NCBI GenBank assembly: GCA_030639305.1
Contig: DAOWCY010000171.1
Coordinates: 1 to 15,506 of the forward strand
Direction: 5' to 3'
Origin: JAGLQA01 sp023135565
GTDB taxonomy: Bacteria > Acidobacteriota > Aminicenantia > UBA2199
DNA: 15,506 nucleotides
Part shown: positions 6,512-14,779 of the stretch, one piece after another
Position numbering within the stretch: position 1 is the stretch's first letter
Layout: each line of letters opens with the position of its first letter
The notes under the pieces: generated by a model
What the model was told of the DNA's origin: nothing
The model's input: only the letters and a program-made list of their open reading frames with translations
Databases searched by the model: none
Translations under genes and position numbers: made by a program

Positions 6512-7429
6512 ATGAAAGTTTATATAGCAGACGAGGCAGGATTTTGTTTTGGAGTAAAAAAAGCTTTGAATTTAATTGCACGATTACATGAAAAAAAGTA
6601 TAACATCCAGATTTACGGCCAATTAATCCACAACCAGTCTGTCTTAAAAAACTTGCAAGAAAAAGGGATCGGTTATACCGATACGTTGGCAGGGTTAGAC
6701 CGGGGTAAAAAGCTGGTTATCAGGACACACGGAATTCCCAGGCAAACTGAAGAGAAATTAAGAAAAGAAAAAATCGACATCGTTGATGCAACATGCCCTT
6801 TTGTAAAAAAGATTCACCGCATTATAGAGAAAATCGAGGCGCACCCGGCTCCAACCGGAAGCGGCAGGCACTGCATCGTGATAGTTGGAGACAGGGATCA
6901 CCCGGAGGTTACAGCCGCCGCCGGTTACGCCCGGCAGCCGGTAGTAATAAATTCTTCGAAAGAAGCGGAAAAGCTCGAAGCGGCGGAAAAGATACATGTA
7001 ATTGCACAGACCACATTGAATTCGGACTTTTTTGAAGAAATCATTGCGATCCTGAGGAAAAAAGCAGGCAAACTCGAAGTATATAATACCATTTGCAGTG
7101 CTACGAAAGCACGGCAGGAGGCAATCAGGCGGTTGGCGCCGCAAGTAGATTTCGTCGTGGTAGTCGGGGGGAAGAATTCCTCGAATACCCGCAAACTATT
7201 TGAAATCGCCCTAGAAAAGAATAAAAATACTTTTTTTATCGAAAGCAGCAGAGAGCTTTACTCTCCCGGTTTTATAGAAAAGGTGAGTCGTTTTAGCTCA
7301 GTGGGCATAACCGCCGGAGCTTCTACTCCGCCGCAGGAGATAGAGAAAGTTAAAGAATATCTAATTAAAATAGAAAATATAGCAAAGGAGATAAAAAATG
7401 GAAGAACCAAAAGAAGTTTCCAACACTAA
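6512..7429 (+). CDS. ispH: 4-hydroxy-3-methylbut-2-enyl diphosphate reductase (IspH/LytB)
   Basis: This is the last enzyme of the MEP isoprenoid pathway. It reduces HMBPP to IPP and DMAPP with a 4Fe-4S cluster. It has 305 residues, the usual bacterial length. The three cluster cysteines are C12 (GFCFGV), C95 (DATCPFV) and C195 (ICSAT), matching E. coli C12, C96 and C197. Substrate-site residues are H73 (RTHGIP), H130-P-E132 (DHPEV) and the GGKNSSNT loop. I place the start at ATG 6512. The frame stays open far upstream, but that part crosses the promoter and shows no family similarity. It is the first gene of a six-gene operon and its 3' end overlaps rpsA by 32 nt. Neighbouring or fused ispH-rpsA pairs are known in several phyla. 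Confidence 0.96.
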   Translation: MKVYIADEAGFCFGVKKALNLIARLHEKKYNIQIYGQLIHNQSVLKNLQEKGIGYTDTLAGLDRGKKLVIRTHGIPRQTEEKLRKEKIDIVDATCPFVKKIHRIIEKIEAHPAPTGSGRHCIVIVGDRDHPEVTAAAGYARQPVVINSSKEAEKLEAAEKIHVIAQTTLNSDFFEEIIAILRKKAGKLEVYNTICSATKARQEAIRRLAPQVDFVVVVGGKNSSNTRKLFEIALEKNKNTFFIESSRELYSPGFIEKVSRFSSVGITAGASTPPQEIEKVKEYLIKIENIAKEIKNGRTKRSFQH

Positions 7430-9134
7430 TCCCGAATCTGAGGAAGAACAAGAGGATTTCGAACAATTAATGGAGAGCTACAGCCTCAAAGCCGCGGAAA
7501 CCGGGACCCATATCGACGGTAAAATCATCGATATAATCGACAATAAAGTGATAGTGGATATCGGGCAGAAGACCGAAGGAATCCTGGATAAAGCGGAATT
7601 AAATGACTGGGATGGCGGTGTGGAGTACAATTTAGGTGATACGATCAGGGTTGTTTGCAAGAATATAAATATGAGAGAGGGATACATAACGGTATCTAAA
7701 AGACAGGTGGACATCGAGGAGGGCTGGGATAAGGTAAAGCGCGCTTATGAGAAGAAAACCCCTCTCATGGGAAGAATACTCGAGTTTTCGGATGACAAAA
7801 GAGGATTTAAAGTAGACATGGGCGTAAGTATGTTCCTCCCCCTAAGCCAGGTGGATATAAAAAAAGTAAAAAATCCTAAAGGTTTGATCGGGAAAAAATA
7901 TTCCTTTAAAGTGAGCAGGATAAACTCCAAAGAGATGACCGGGGTGCTTTCGCGCCGCACCATATTGGAAGATGAGAGGAAAGAAAAAATAAATCGATTA
8001 TTCGACGAGCTGAAAGTAGGCGACCTGGTGACAGGGACAGTTACGACTCTTACCGATTACGGCGCTTTTATTAATCTTGGTCCCGTGGACGGGTTAGTGC
8101 ATAAGGACAACATCTCTTACGGGAGAGTGAATCACCCCAAAGAGAAACTAAGAAAAGGCGACGAGATAGAAGCCCGGGTACTGGATTTGGATAAGGGGAA
8201 CACGCGAATTTCTTTAGGTATCAAGCAGAAGAGTCCCGACCCCTGGATAAATATCGAAGAAAAATACCCGGTAGGCAAACGTTTGGTTGCCAAAGCCACC
8301 AAAATAGTTGATTTCGGTGCTTTTATAGAGCTTGAAGAGGGTGTTGAAGGTTTGCTGCACATATCCGATCTTACCTGGGAAAGCAAACCCGGTTCGGTGG
8401 AAGAATATGTAGCTGTAGGTGAGAAAATATGGGTGCAGATCATCGAGTTAAAGCCTGGAGACAAGAAGATCAAGTTAGGATTAAAGCAGTTGGAGATGAG
8501 ACCCGAGGAAAAATATGTGGAAAAACTCCAGTCCGGTGATATCCTAAAAGGAAAAGTAAAGAAGATATTGAAATCGCGGGTTTTCGTGGAATTGGAAAAA
8601 GGTGTAGAAGGCGTGATTAAGATCTCGGATATCAGTTATTTCCGCATAGACAGTCCCGAGGAATTTATGCGCGAGGGCGAAACCATCGACGTCATGGTGC
8701 TGAGCGATTCTTTAGATTCCAATTATAAAGTAAGGTTAGGTCTCAAGCAGTTGTCCGACGACGAATGGAACCGGTTTTTCGCGCAGAACAAGCCCCGCAG
8801 TGTGATTCCCATCAAGATTAAGAAAATCGGCGACAGGGGTATTACCGTTGAAATATCGAAAAACATCGAAGGTTTTGTCCGGCTGAACGAAGTGGATGAG
8901 AAAAAGTTGTCCTTCGAGGAAATACAGGCAAAATTCAATGAAGGCGACAGCATGGACGCCCAGGTACTGATGACGGACCCCGAAAAGAAACGGATTTATT
9001 TGAGTTTCAGGGCTGCTGAAAAGGCCAAAGAGCGCGAAGAGATCGCGAAATATTCTAAATCTGAAAACGAAAGTGTGACCACCATCGGCGACCTGTTCGA
9101 AAGCGCCATAGTAGGTAAAGAAAAGAACAAATGA
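7398..9134 (+). CDS. rpsA: 30S ribosomal protein S1
   Basis: S1 binds mRNA leaders on the small ribosomal subunit and helps initiation. At 578 residues the protein is close to the 557 of E. coli. Six S1 (OB-fold) repeats can be picked out at about residues 36-106, 118-190, 208-277, 293-362, 380-452 and 468-540. Repeats 3 and 4 carry the classic DYGAFINL and DFGAFIEL cores and end in RISLGIKQ and KIKLGLKQ. The N-terminus is acidic (about 25 residues). AAAGGAG lies 7 nt before ATG 7398, inside the end of ispH. Its stop overlaps the next start as ATGA. Loss of residue similarity in repeats 1-2 is normal, since these bind the ribosome rather than RNA. Confidence 0.96.
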   Translation: MEEPKEVSNTNPESEEEQEDFEQLMESYSLKAAETGTHIDGKIIDIIDNKVIVDIGQKTEGILDKAELNDWDGGVEYNLGDTIRVVCKNINMREGYITVSKRQVDIEEGWDKVKRAYEKKTPLMGRILEFSDDKRGFKVDMGVSMFLPLSQVDIKKVKNPKGLIGKKYSFKVSRINSKEMTGVLSRRTILEDERKEKINRLFDELKVGDLVTGTVTTLTDYGAFINLGPVDGLVHKDNISYGRVNHPKEKLRKGDEIEARVLDLDKGNTRISLGIKQKSPDPWINIEEKYPVGKRLVAKATKIVDFGAFIELEEGVEGLLHISDLTWESKPGSVEEYVAVGEKIWVQIIELKPGDKKIKLGLKQLEMRPEEKYVEKLQSGDILKGKVKKILKSRVFVELEKGVEGVIKISDISYFRIDSPEEFMREGETIDVMVLSDSLDSNYKVRLGLKQLSDDEWNRFFAQNKPRSVIPIKIKKIGDRGITVEISKNIEGFVRLNEVDEKKLSFEEIQAKFNEGDSMDAQVLMTDPEKKRIYLSFRAAEKAKEREEIAKYSKSENESVTTIGDLFESAIVGKEKNK

Positions 9135-9610
9135 AGTTCCTGCCCGCACCCTGGAGATGGGGTTTTATCTCCAAAATCGGCCAAAAAAAGGGCTGCATTT
9201 TTTGCAGCGCCTTAAAAAAACCCGGGAAAGAGGGATTAGTCTGTTCCCGGGGTAAGAACTATTTTGTCATATTGAATAAATACCCATACAGCACCGGTCA
9301 CTTAATGATCGTGCCCTATAAACACTCCAGTAACCCGGCTGAGATCCCCCCGCTGGAGACGGTAGAGATGTGGGAATTGATGAATCGAGCGCTGACTCTT
9401 TTAAAAGACAATTTTAATCCCGCTGGTTTTAATATCGGCATGAACCTGGGCCGGGCTGCCGGTGCCGGGGTTAAAGATCATTTCCATCTTCACATCGTGC
9501 CCCGTTGGGAAGGCGACGCCAATTATATGGCCGTAATCGGGAAGACCAAAGTGGTCTCTTACAGCATCGAGAAAGTGTTCGACACCTTGCAGCGAGAGTT
9601 TAATAAATGA
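9131..9610 (+). CDS. HIT family protein, Ap4A phosphorylase/hydrolase-like
   Basis: This 159-residue cytosolic nucleotide-binding protein has the histidine triad H117-F-H119-L-H121-IVPRW. The middle His (H119) is the expected nucleophile for cleaving or phosphorolysing dinucleoside polyphosphates such as Ap4A. C22-x2-C25 with H65 and H117 can form the zinc site seen in the Fhit/Ap4A phosphorylase-like branch. The front PAPWRWGFI resembles the conserved APWR-x-x-YI start of that branch. The GRAAGAGVKDH loop precedes the triad. It overlaps rpsA and the following gene by ATGA at both ends. Sitting with two aminoacyl-tRNA synthetases, which make Ap4A as a by-product, suggests a clean-up role. That link is inference. 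Confidence 0.9.
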   Translation: MKFLPAPWRWGFISKIGQKKGCIFCSALKKPGKEGLVCSRGKNYFVILNKYPYSTGHLMIVPYKHSSNPAEIPPLETVEMWELMNRALTLLKDNFNPAGFNIGMNLGRAAGAGVKDHFHLHIVPRWEGDANYMAVIGKTKVVSYSIEKVFDTLQREFNK

Positions 9611-11232
9611 AAAAAAAGATTTTGTTATATATTTTAATCCCCCTGCTGGCCGCAGCCGCGGCTGCCGGCTATCTCCTTTTCAAAAAGGCCGGGCCGGATT
9701 TTATTTTTTTGATAACCTTAGACACCACCCGGGCCGATTTCATCAAATACACCCGGCAGGATAACCGCCTCACTCCCAACCTGGCCCGACTGGCGGAAGA
9801 AGGCGTCCGTTTTGTGAATACCTTTTCTTTAATTCCCATTACTTTGCCTTCCCATGCCGCCATGTTTTATTCGCTGCCGCCCCACGTTTTGAAAATTTAC
9901 AATAACGGCCAGCCCAAGAAAGTGAGTTACCCTTCCGCCGCGCAATTGCTTAAGAGCAAAGGTTTTTATACCGCGGCAGTGGTTTCTTTAGGCGTATTAA
10001 AAGCCGAATTCGGTTTAGGTAAAGGTTTTGACGACTATATCGAAAATTTCCGGCAATATTTCTGGTACAAAAACGCCGCCGAGGTCAACCGCGACGCTAT
10101 GGAACTAATCCGGCGCAAGAAAGACGAAAAAAAAGCCTTCTTCTGGCTGCACTATTCGGACCCCCACGAACCTTACTATCCGCCTTATTTTGCAGGCAGT
10201 TTCCGCATGACCCTGAACGACAGCGTAGTGTTCCAGGCCAGGAGTTCCGAGCAGCCGCTGGTTAAGCTCGATCTCGAACTGCAGCCCGGGAAAAACATAC
10301 TATGGTTAAAGAGTCAACCGCCCAAAGAAACCAACAGGAAAAAAATAGAAGTGGGCTTTTACACCTACCGGAATTTTTCTATAAAATCCCTAAAGAACCC
10401 CGATGACCTAAAAGTGGTAAAACCGAAGCGCTGGTCGGAAGTAACGGCAAGAGGTAAAGTCAATGTCTATTCGCGCAAGCAGGAGTCGCGGCTTGTGCTT
10501 ATTAATAAAAGTAAAGAGAAAATCCCGGTAAACATAAAGTTTTTGTACCGTATGTTAGAACGGCCCGCATCGCGGAAAAGTTTATACCGCAAAGAAATCC
10601 GTTACATGGACAAGCAGTTGGGCAAATTATTCGCCTTTTTGAAAGAGCAGGGCGTCTATGAAAAGTCGGCTTTTATTATTATGGGCGACCACGGCGAAGG
10701 ACTCGGTGAATACGATCGCCATTACGGGCATATTCACTATTTGTACAAGTTATATTCGCGGGTGCCATTGATTATGTTCGGCAAGGGCGTAAAAGACCGG
10801 GGCAAGAAGTTAGACCTGGTATCCAACCTGAATATAGCGCCCACCCTACTGCACCTGGCCGGTATCGAAAAACCTAAATCCATGCGCGGCGAATCGCTGC
10901 TGCGGCCCATCACACACAAAAGGCTGCTTTTGGAAACCTACTCTCCCGAAGCTTATTTCGATGTTTTCTCGGTGCTCGAATTCCCCTACCAGGTGGTGTT
11001 TTCTCCCGGGGTCAGCGGTGAAAAAAAGATCGAATATTTCGATCTGCGCCCCGATGAAGGCGGCGTTTTCGGTCTCAAAAACATCAAAGAGAGCATGCCC
11101 GACAAAAAACTCAAAGGGCAGTTATTAGACGCAGTGTTAAAAATATCGCGCATCATCACCGCCACCAAAGGCAAAGCCACCAAAGTGTCCGCCCGGCACC
11201 GGGAAATTTTAGAATCCCTGGGGTACTTATGA
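9607..11232 (+). CDS. Membrane-anchored sulfatase-fold hydrolase/phosphotransferase
   Basis: This 541-residue alkaline phosphatase/sulfatase-fold protein has one N-terminal membrane segment (about residues 5-24), which puts the enzyme outside the cytoplasm. Metal-site motifs are LDTTRAD (D39) near the front and GDHGEGLGE (D361, H362). The usual formylglycine motif C/S-x-P-x-R is replaced by T79-L-P81-S-H83, so it is not a standard sulfatase. A Thr nucleophile, as in phosphoglycerol or phosphoethanolamine transferases, is likely. Between DPHEPYYPP (185-193) and YRKEIRYMD (327-335) lies an insert of about 130 residues that looks beta-rich, where relatives have a short loop. The C-terminus ends ESLGYL, common in this subgroup. 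It is translated with overlaps of 4 nt on both sides, an unusual site for an envelope enzyme. Confidence 0.85.
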   Translation: MKKKILLYILIPLLAAAAAAGYLLFKKAGPDFIFLITLDTTRADFIKYTRQDNRLTPNLARLAEEGVRFVNTFSLIPITLPSHAAMFYSLPPHVLKIYNNGQPKKVSYPSAAQLLKSKGFYTAAVVSLGVLKAEFGLGKGFDDYIENFRQYFWYKNAAEVNRDAMELIRRKKDEKKAFFWLHYSDPHEPYYPPYFAGSFRMTLNDSVVFQARSSEQPLVKLDLELQPGKNILWLKSQPPKETNRKKIEVGFYTYRNFSIKSLKNPDDLKVVKPKRWSEVTARGKVNVYSRKQESRLVLINKSKEKIPVNIKFLYRMLERPASRKSLYRKEIRYMDKQLGKLFAFLKEQGVYEKSAFIIMGDHGEGLGEYDRHYGHIHYLYKLYSRVPLIMFGKGVKDRGKKLDLVSNLNIAPTLLHLAGIEKPKSMRGESLLRPITHKRLLLETYSPEAYFDVFSVLEFPYQVVFSPGVSGEKKIEYFDLRPDEGGVFGLKNIKESMPDKKLKGQLLDAVLKISRIITATKGKATKVSARHREILESLGYL

Positions 11233-12479
11233 GCAAAGTAAACGCACCGAAAGGAACCGGCGATTTATTTTCGCCGCAGATCGAAAAATGGCAGTATTTA
11301 GAAGATAAAATCAGGAGTTATTTTTCCCGTTTCCTTTACCGGGAAATCAGGACGCCTGTTTTCGAGCACAGCGAACTTTTCCAGCGCGGCATCGGCAGCG
11401 AAACCGAAGTGGTACAGAAAGAGATGTACACCTTCGCGGACAAAGCCGGTCGCAGCCTCACCCTGAGGCCCGAGAACACAGCCTCGGTGGTCCGTGCAGC
11501 CATCGAGCATAATCTTTTGAACGACATGTTCCCGCTGCGTTTTCTTTACATCGGCCCCATGTTCCGCTACGAGAAACCGCAGAAAGGCCGCCAGCGGCAG
11601 TTTCACCAGTTCGGCATCGAGGTTTTTGCCGACGGCAGCCCCCAGGTAGACGCGGAAGTTATCTACTCCGCTTATAATTTTCTTAAAGAGATCGACCTGC
11701 GCAGCATCTCGGTCGAAGTAAATTCCGTAGGCTGCGATGTTTGCCGCCCCGGATTTTTAGAGCAATTGCAAACCGCGGCCCGGGAAAAAAAGGACGCACT
11801 CTGTGTCGAATGTCAACGGAAAACCGACACCAACCCGCTGCGTATTTTCGACTGTAAAAACGAAAAATGTATCGACACTTCGAACAGTTTCCCCAAAATC
11901 ACCGCTCATTTGTGTGAAGAATGCGCCGTTCATTTCGACCAGGTCAAAGCAGCGCTGCAAATTCTTCAAGTGGAATACAAAATAAACCCGCGTATGGTCA
12001 GGGGTCTGGATTATTATACCAAAACCACATTCGAGATCATCTCCGGTCAATTGGGCGCGCAGAATGCCGTTTTGGGCGGCGGCAGGTACGACAACTTAAT
12101 AAAAGACCTGGGCGGTCCGGACATGGTAGGCATCGGTTTTGCCGCCGGCATGGAGCGTATTATTCTCCATCTCCAGGAGGTGGAATTGGAGCCGCGGAAG
12201 AAGATTCTCGTGGCCTATCAAAACCCGGAAATCCAGGATGCCGCATTAGGATTGTGTGAAACTTTATGGCGCAGCGGCGTACACGCCTACATGGAATACA
12301 GCGCTAAGAACCTGAAGAAACAATTTAAGAAAGGCGACAAACTCTCCGCGAATTATACTTTTATTTTAGGCGAAGAGGAAGCGCAGAACAACACCATCTC
12401 GGTAAAAGACATGAGCAGCCGGGAACAAATAACCATCAAACAAGAGGAATTGGCACAATGGCTGAAAAAGAACATTTAA
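11229..12479 (+). CDS. hisS: Histidyl-tRNA synthetase
   Basis: This class II synthetase charges tRNA-His. At 416 residues it has typical bacterial length. The start is MSKVNAPKGTGDL. Motif 2 lies around 105-131 (PMFRYEKPQKGRQRQFHQ). The HisRS-specific MVRGLDYYTKTTFE is at 256-269, and GGGRYDNL and motif 3 GIGFAAGMER end at R310. The insertion domain carries four cysteine pairs (C169/C172, C192/C195, C209/C214, C229/C232), a pattern I recall from other bacterial HisRS and possibly a zinc site. An anticodon-binding domain fills the end. It overlaps the sulfatase-like gene by ATGA and aspS by 22 nt. Confidence 0.96.
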   Translation: MSKVNAPKGTGDLFSPQIEKWQYLEDKIRSYFSRFLYREIRTPVFEHSELFQRGIGSETEVVQKEMYTFADKAGRSLTLRPENTASVVRAAIEHNLLNDMFPLRFLYIGPMFRYEKPQKGRQRQFHQFGIEVFADGSPQVDAEVIYSAYNFLKEIDLRSISVEVNSVGCDVCRPGFLEQLQTAAREKKDALCVECQRKTDTNPLRIFDCKNEKCIDTSNSFPKITAHLCEECAVHFDQVKAALQILQVEYKINPRMVRGLDYYTKTTFEIISGQLGAQNAVLGGGRYDNLIKDLGGPDMVGIGFAAGMERIILHLQEVELEPRKKILVAYQNPEIQDAALGLCETLWRSGVHAYMEYSAKNLKKQFKKGDKLSANYTFILGEEEAQNNTISVKDMSSREQITIKQEELAQWLKKNI

Positions 12480-14212
12480 AAAAAGAATATTACTGTGGTA
12501 AAATAAATGAAGAATTTACCGGCAAAGAGATCGAAGTCTTTGGCTGGGTCAACAAGAAACGCGAACTCGGCGGCCTGACATTTATAGATTTACGGGACAG
12601 GGAAGGGCTGCTGCAAATCGTTTTCGATGAGAATTTCGACCAACCGCAATTGATCAAGCAGATCGGCAGCGAGTATGTGCTTGCAGTAAAAGGAACCGTG
12701 GCCGCCCGCTCCAACCCCAACCCTAAAATATTTACCGGCAAAGTGGAATTGATCGCCCGGCAGGTACGCATATTGGCCGAATCGCCCACCCCGCCCTTTT
12801 CCCCCGAAAAAAGCGACCGGGTATCCGATGACCTGCGTTTCAAGCACCGTTATTTAGATCTCAGGAATTTGCGTTTGCAGGAAAATTTCCGCCTCCGCAG
12901 CCGGGCCAACCTGACCACCCGGAACTACTTAGACCGCTTCGGGTTTCTCGACATCGAAACCCCCATGCTAACTAAAGCCACCCCCGAAGGCGCCAGGGAT
13001 TATCTTGTTCCTTCGCGGGTATACAAAGGGCGCATGTTTGCTTTGCCGCAGTCGCCGCAGATATTCAAGCAACTGCTTATGGTCTCCGGTTTCGACAGGT
13101 ATTACCAGATTGTCAAATGTTTTCGCGACGAAGATTTGCGAGCCGACCGGCAGCCCGAATTCACCCAGGTAGATATCGAAATGAGTTTTTCCGAACCTGA
13201 AGAGCTTTTCGGTATCGTCGAAGGATTAATGCAGGAAATCTTTGCTCTGAAAGGCATCGAGATCGGAACCGGTTTCCCCCAAATGGCCTATGATGAAGTC
13301 ATGGCCAGGTATGGCACCGACAAGCCCGACCTGCGTATTCCTTATGAGATACAGGATTTCACCCCGGCCTGTAAAAAGTTCGGTTCCAACATCTTAGACG
13401 GTATTATTAACAGCGGGGGTAAGATCAAAGGTTTAGTGCTGCCCGAGTCCGCCAAATATTCCCGCAAAGTATTGGACGGCATTAACAAATATATCCAGGA
13501 GGTTGGCGGCAAGGGGGCCATTTGGATGAAAAACACGGAGAACGGTTTCAAAGCCGGGTTAAAGGCCGATCCCCAGGCCATTGCTGATTTTTACAAAGAA
13601 AATAACATAGATGAGAGTCACATCGTATTTTTGATCGGTGGCCCTGAATCCGAAGCTTTATTTTTAAGCGGCAAGCTGCGGGAACATCTCGGTAAAGAGT
13701 TTATCGAGAAGAACAAGGATAAGCTGGAGTTTTTGTGGGTAGTGGATTTTCCTCTTTTCTTTTACAATGAAGACGAGAAACGTTATGACTCCAATCATCA
13801 TCCTTTTACCGCGCCCAAAGAAGAGGATTTAGAAAAGTTAGAAAGCGAACCTTTAAGTGTCAAGTCTGTGGCATATGATTTAGTGTTAAATGGCGTAGAG
13901 ATTGGCGGTGGCAGTAAGAGGATCAATAATATAGAATTGCAGGAGAAGATATTTTCTCTTTTGAATCTCACCGGGGAGGAAACGCAGGAGAAGTTCGGTT
14001 TTTTCTTAGAAGCGTTGAAGTTCGGCGCCCCGCCGCATTTGGGAATTGCTTTAGGTTTCGACCGGATTCTCATGTTATTGTGCGGTGAGGAATCTATTCG
14101 TGAGATTATTGCGTTTCCCAAGACAACTTCTTCGTTGTGTTTGCTCACCGGGTCGCCCTCGCAGGTATCCGACGCCCAGTTAGAGGAGTTAGCCATAAAA
14201 TTTACTAATTGA
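12458..14212 (+). CDS. aspS: Aspartyl-tRNA synthetase, bacterial type
   Basis: This class IIb synthetase has 584 residues, the normal length for the bacterial form with the inserted GAD domain. The N-terminal OB-fold anticodon domain contains FGWVNKKRELGGLTFIDLRDR. Motif 2 lies in the FRDEDLRADRQPEFTQ region. GGGSKRINN and the motif 3 GFDRILMLL stretch are near the end. L37 takes the place where the non-discriminating P. aeruginosa-type enzyme has His, hinting at a form specific for tRNA-Asp, but one residue is weak evidence. It is the last gene of the ispH operon. AGAGGAA lies within hisS upstream of the start. No convincing terminator follows: only small GC hairpins (GCTTC/GAAGC, AGCG/CGCT with a short T run) lie at 14239-14274. 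Confidence 0.97.
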   Translation: MAEKEHLKKEYYCGKINEEFTGKEIEVFGWVNKKRELGGLTFIDLRDREGLLQIVFDENFDQPQLIKQIGSEYVLAVKGTVAARSNPNPKIFTGKVELIARQVRILAESPTPPFSPEKSDRVSDDLRFKHRYLDLRNLRLQENFRLRSRANLTTRNYLDRFGFLDIETPMLTKATPEGARDYLVPSRVYKGRMFALPQSPQIFKQLLMVSGFDRYYQIVKCFRDEDLRADRQPEFTQVDIEMSFSEPEELFGIVEGLMQEIFALKGIEIGTGFPQMAYDEVMARYGTDKPDLRIPYEIQDFTPACKKFGSNILDGIINSGGKIKGLVLPESAKYSRKVLDGINKYIQEVGGKGAIWMKNTENGFKAGLKADPQAIADFYKENNIDESHIVFLIGGPESEALFLSGKLREHLGKEFIEKNKDKLEFLWVVDFPLFFYNEDEKRYDSNHHPFTAPKEEDLEKLESEPLSVKSVAYDLVLNGVEIGGGSKRINNIELQEKIFSLLNLTGEETQEKFGFFLEALKFGAPPHLGIALGFDRILMLLCGEESIREIIAFPKTTSSLCLLTGSPSQVSDAQLEELAIKFTN

Positions 14213-14285
14213 TAGTTCGCACGGGGGGGCAATAAGCCGCTTCGCAGCAAGAAGCAGCGTGTGAGCGCTTTTGCTTTTAAATTAT

Positions 14286-14479
14286 AAAAAGTTTTGATCA
14301 AACTTTTTCAAAAGTTTGGCCCCCGGCAGGGCCGCCCAATACTGTTGCCTTAAGGCTTGGTGTGTTTTGCGAAGCAATAATGGGGGTCCAGGGGGAGCCT
14401 CCCCCTGGCCCTCGGAGAGCCGCCGCCGGCATCTTTTCTCCTTAAAGCAACAGCATTGCAGGGCCGCCGGAGGCAAAGT
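14286..14479 (+). repeat. Intergenic repeat, copy B, split by an insert
   Basis: The left part (14286-14336) holds the AT-rich hairpin and the start of the GC-rich part, nearly identical to copy A. The right part (14459-14479) holds the end, GCCGCCGGAGGCAAAGT. A 122-bp element separates them. Removing the insert and one 10-bp duplicate restores an unbroken repeat like copy A. The repeat lies in the 354-nt gap after aspS. Confidence 0.8.
14337..14458. mobile_element. 122-bp palindromic miniature element with 10-bp target duplication
   Basis: The ends form an inverted repeat: CAATaCTGTTGCcTTAAGG on the left (14337-14355) against CAATgCTGTTGCtTTAAGG from the right end, 17 of 19 matching. Both sides carry the exact 10-bp direct repeat CAGGGCCGCC (14327-14336 and 14459-14468). 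Inside is a perfect 9-bp stem, CCAGGGGGA/TCCCCCTGG (14388-14408). There is no coding frame worth calling. These are the marks of a small non-autonomous transposable element that landed in the repeat. The driving transposase is not in the window. Confidence 0.65.
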
Positions 14480-14513
14480 CCCGCTGTATCGGGGAAGCGT
14501 TTTTTTAGGTGAG

Positions 14514-14542
14514 TTGACATTATCTTTACATTATTCTACTAT
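14514..14542 (+). promoter_or_regulatory. Sigma70-type promoter of the VapB-like gene
   Basis: TTGACA (14514-14519), a 17-bp spacer and TACTAT (14537-14542) are near consensus. A start near 14549 gives a short leader with GGAGGT (14555-14560) and then ATG 14567. Confidence 0.72.
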
Positions 14543-14566
14543 ATAGAGGAAAGTGGAGGTGTTTCG

Positions 14567-14779
14567 ATGCAAGTTATTAGAGAAGTTAGAACGGTTATGT
14601 CGAACGATTTCACACTTCATGTACCTGATGAATTTTTGAATAATGATGTGGGAATTGTCATAAAAAAGATAAAGTCGAAGAACCTGCAAAAAAAGAAGAA
14701 ATCAAGACCTGAGTTCAAGGCTCTAATACTGGATACGAAAGGGTTCAAATTTAGCCGGGAAGAGGCGAATGAGAGATAG
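14567..14779 (+). CDS. VapB-like type II antitoxin
   Basis: This 70-residue protein has a front (IREVRTVMSNDFTLHVPDEF) that reads like a short strand-rich DNA-binding domain. A lysine-rich linker (about 36-47) follows, then the tail LDTKGFKFSREEANER. From memory, tails of the type FKFNREEANER belong to antitoxins encoded directly before PIN-domain VapC toxins. There is an excellent GGAGGT Shine-Dalgarno 6 nt upstream and a strong promoter. The start of a PIN-like frame overlaps its end, as expected for such a pair, but that toxin is cut short. The antitoxin itself looks intact, so it is now an orphan or a regulator of toxins elsewhere. Confidence 0.65.
   Translation: MQVIREVRTVMSNDFTLHVPDEFLNNDVGIVIKKIKSKNLQKKKKSRPEFKALILDTKGFKFSREEANER

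Noticed and set aside
14316..14546. A 76-codon plus-strand frame after aspS
   Set aside because: It is made of intergenic repeat copy B plus the palindromic insert and runs into the promoter at 14514. The composition reflects repeats, not a protein.
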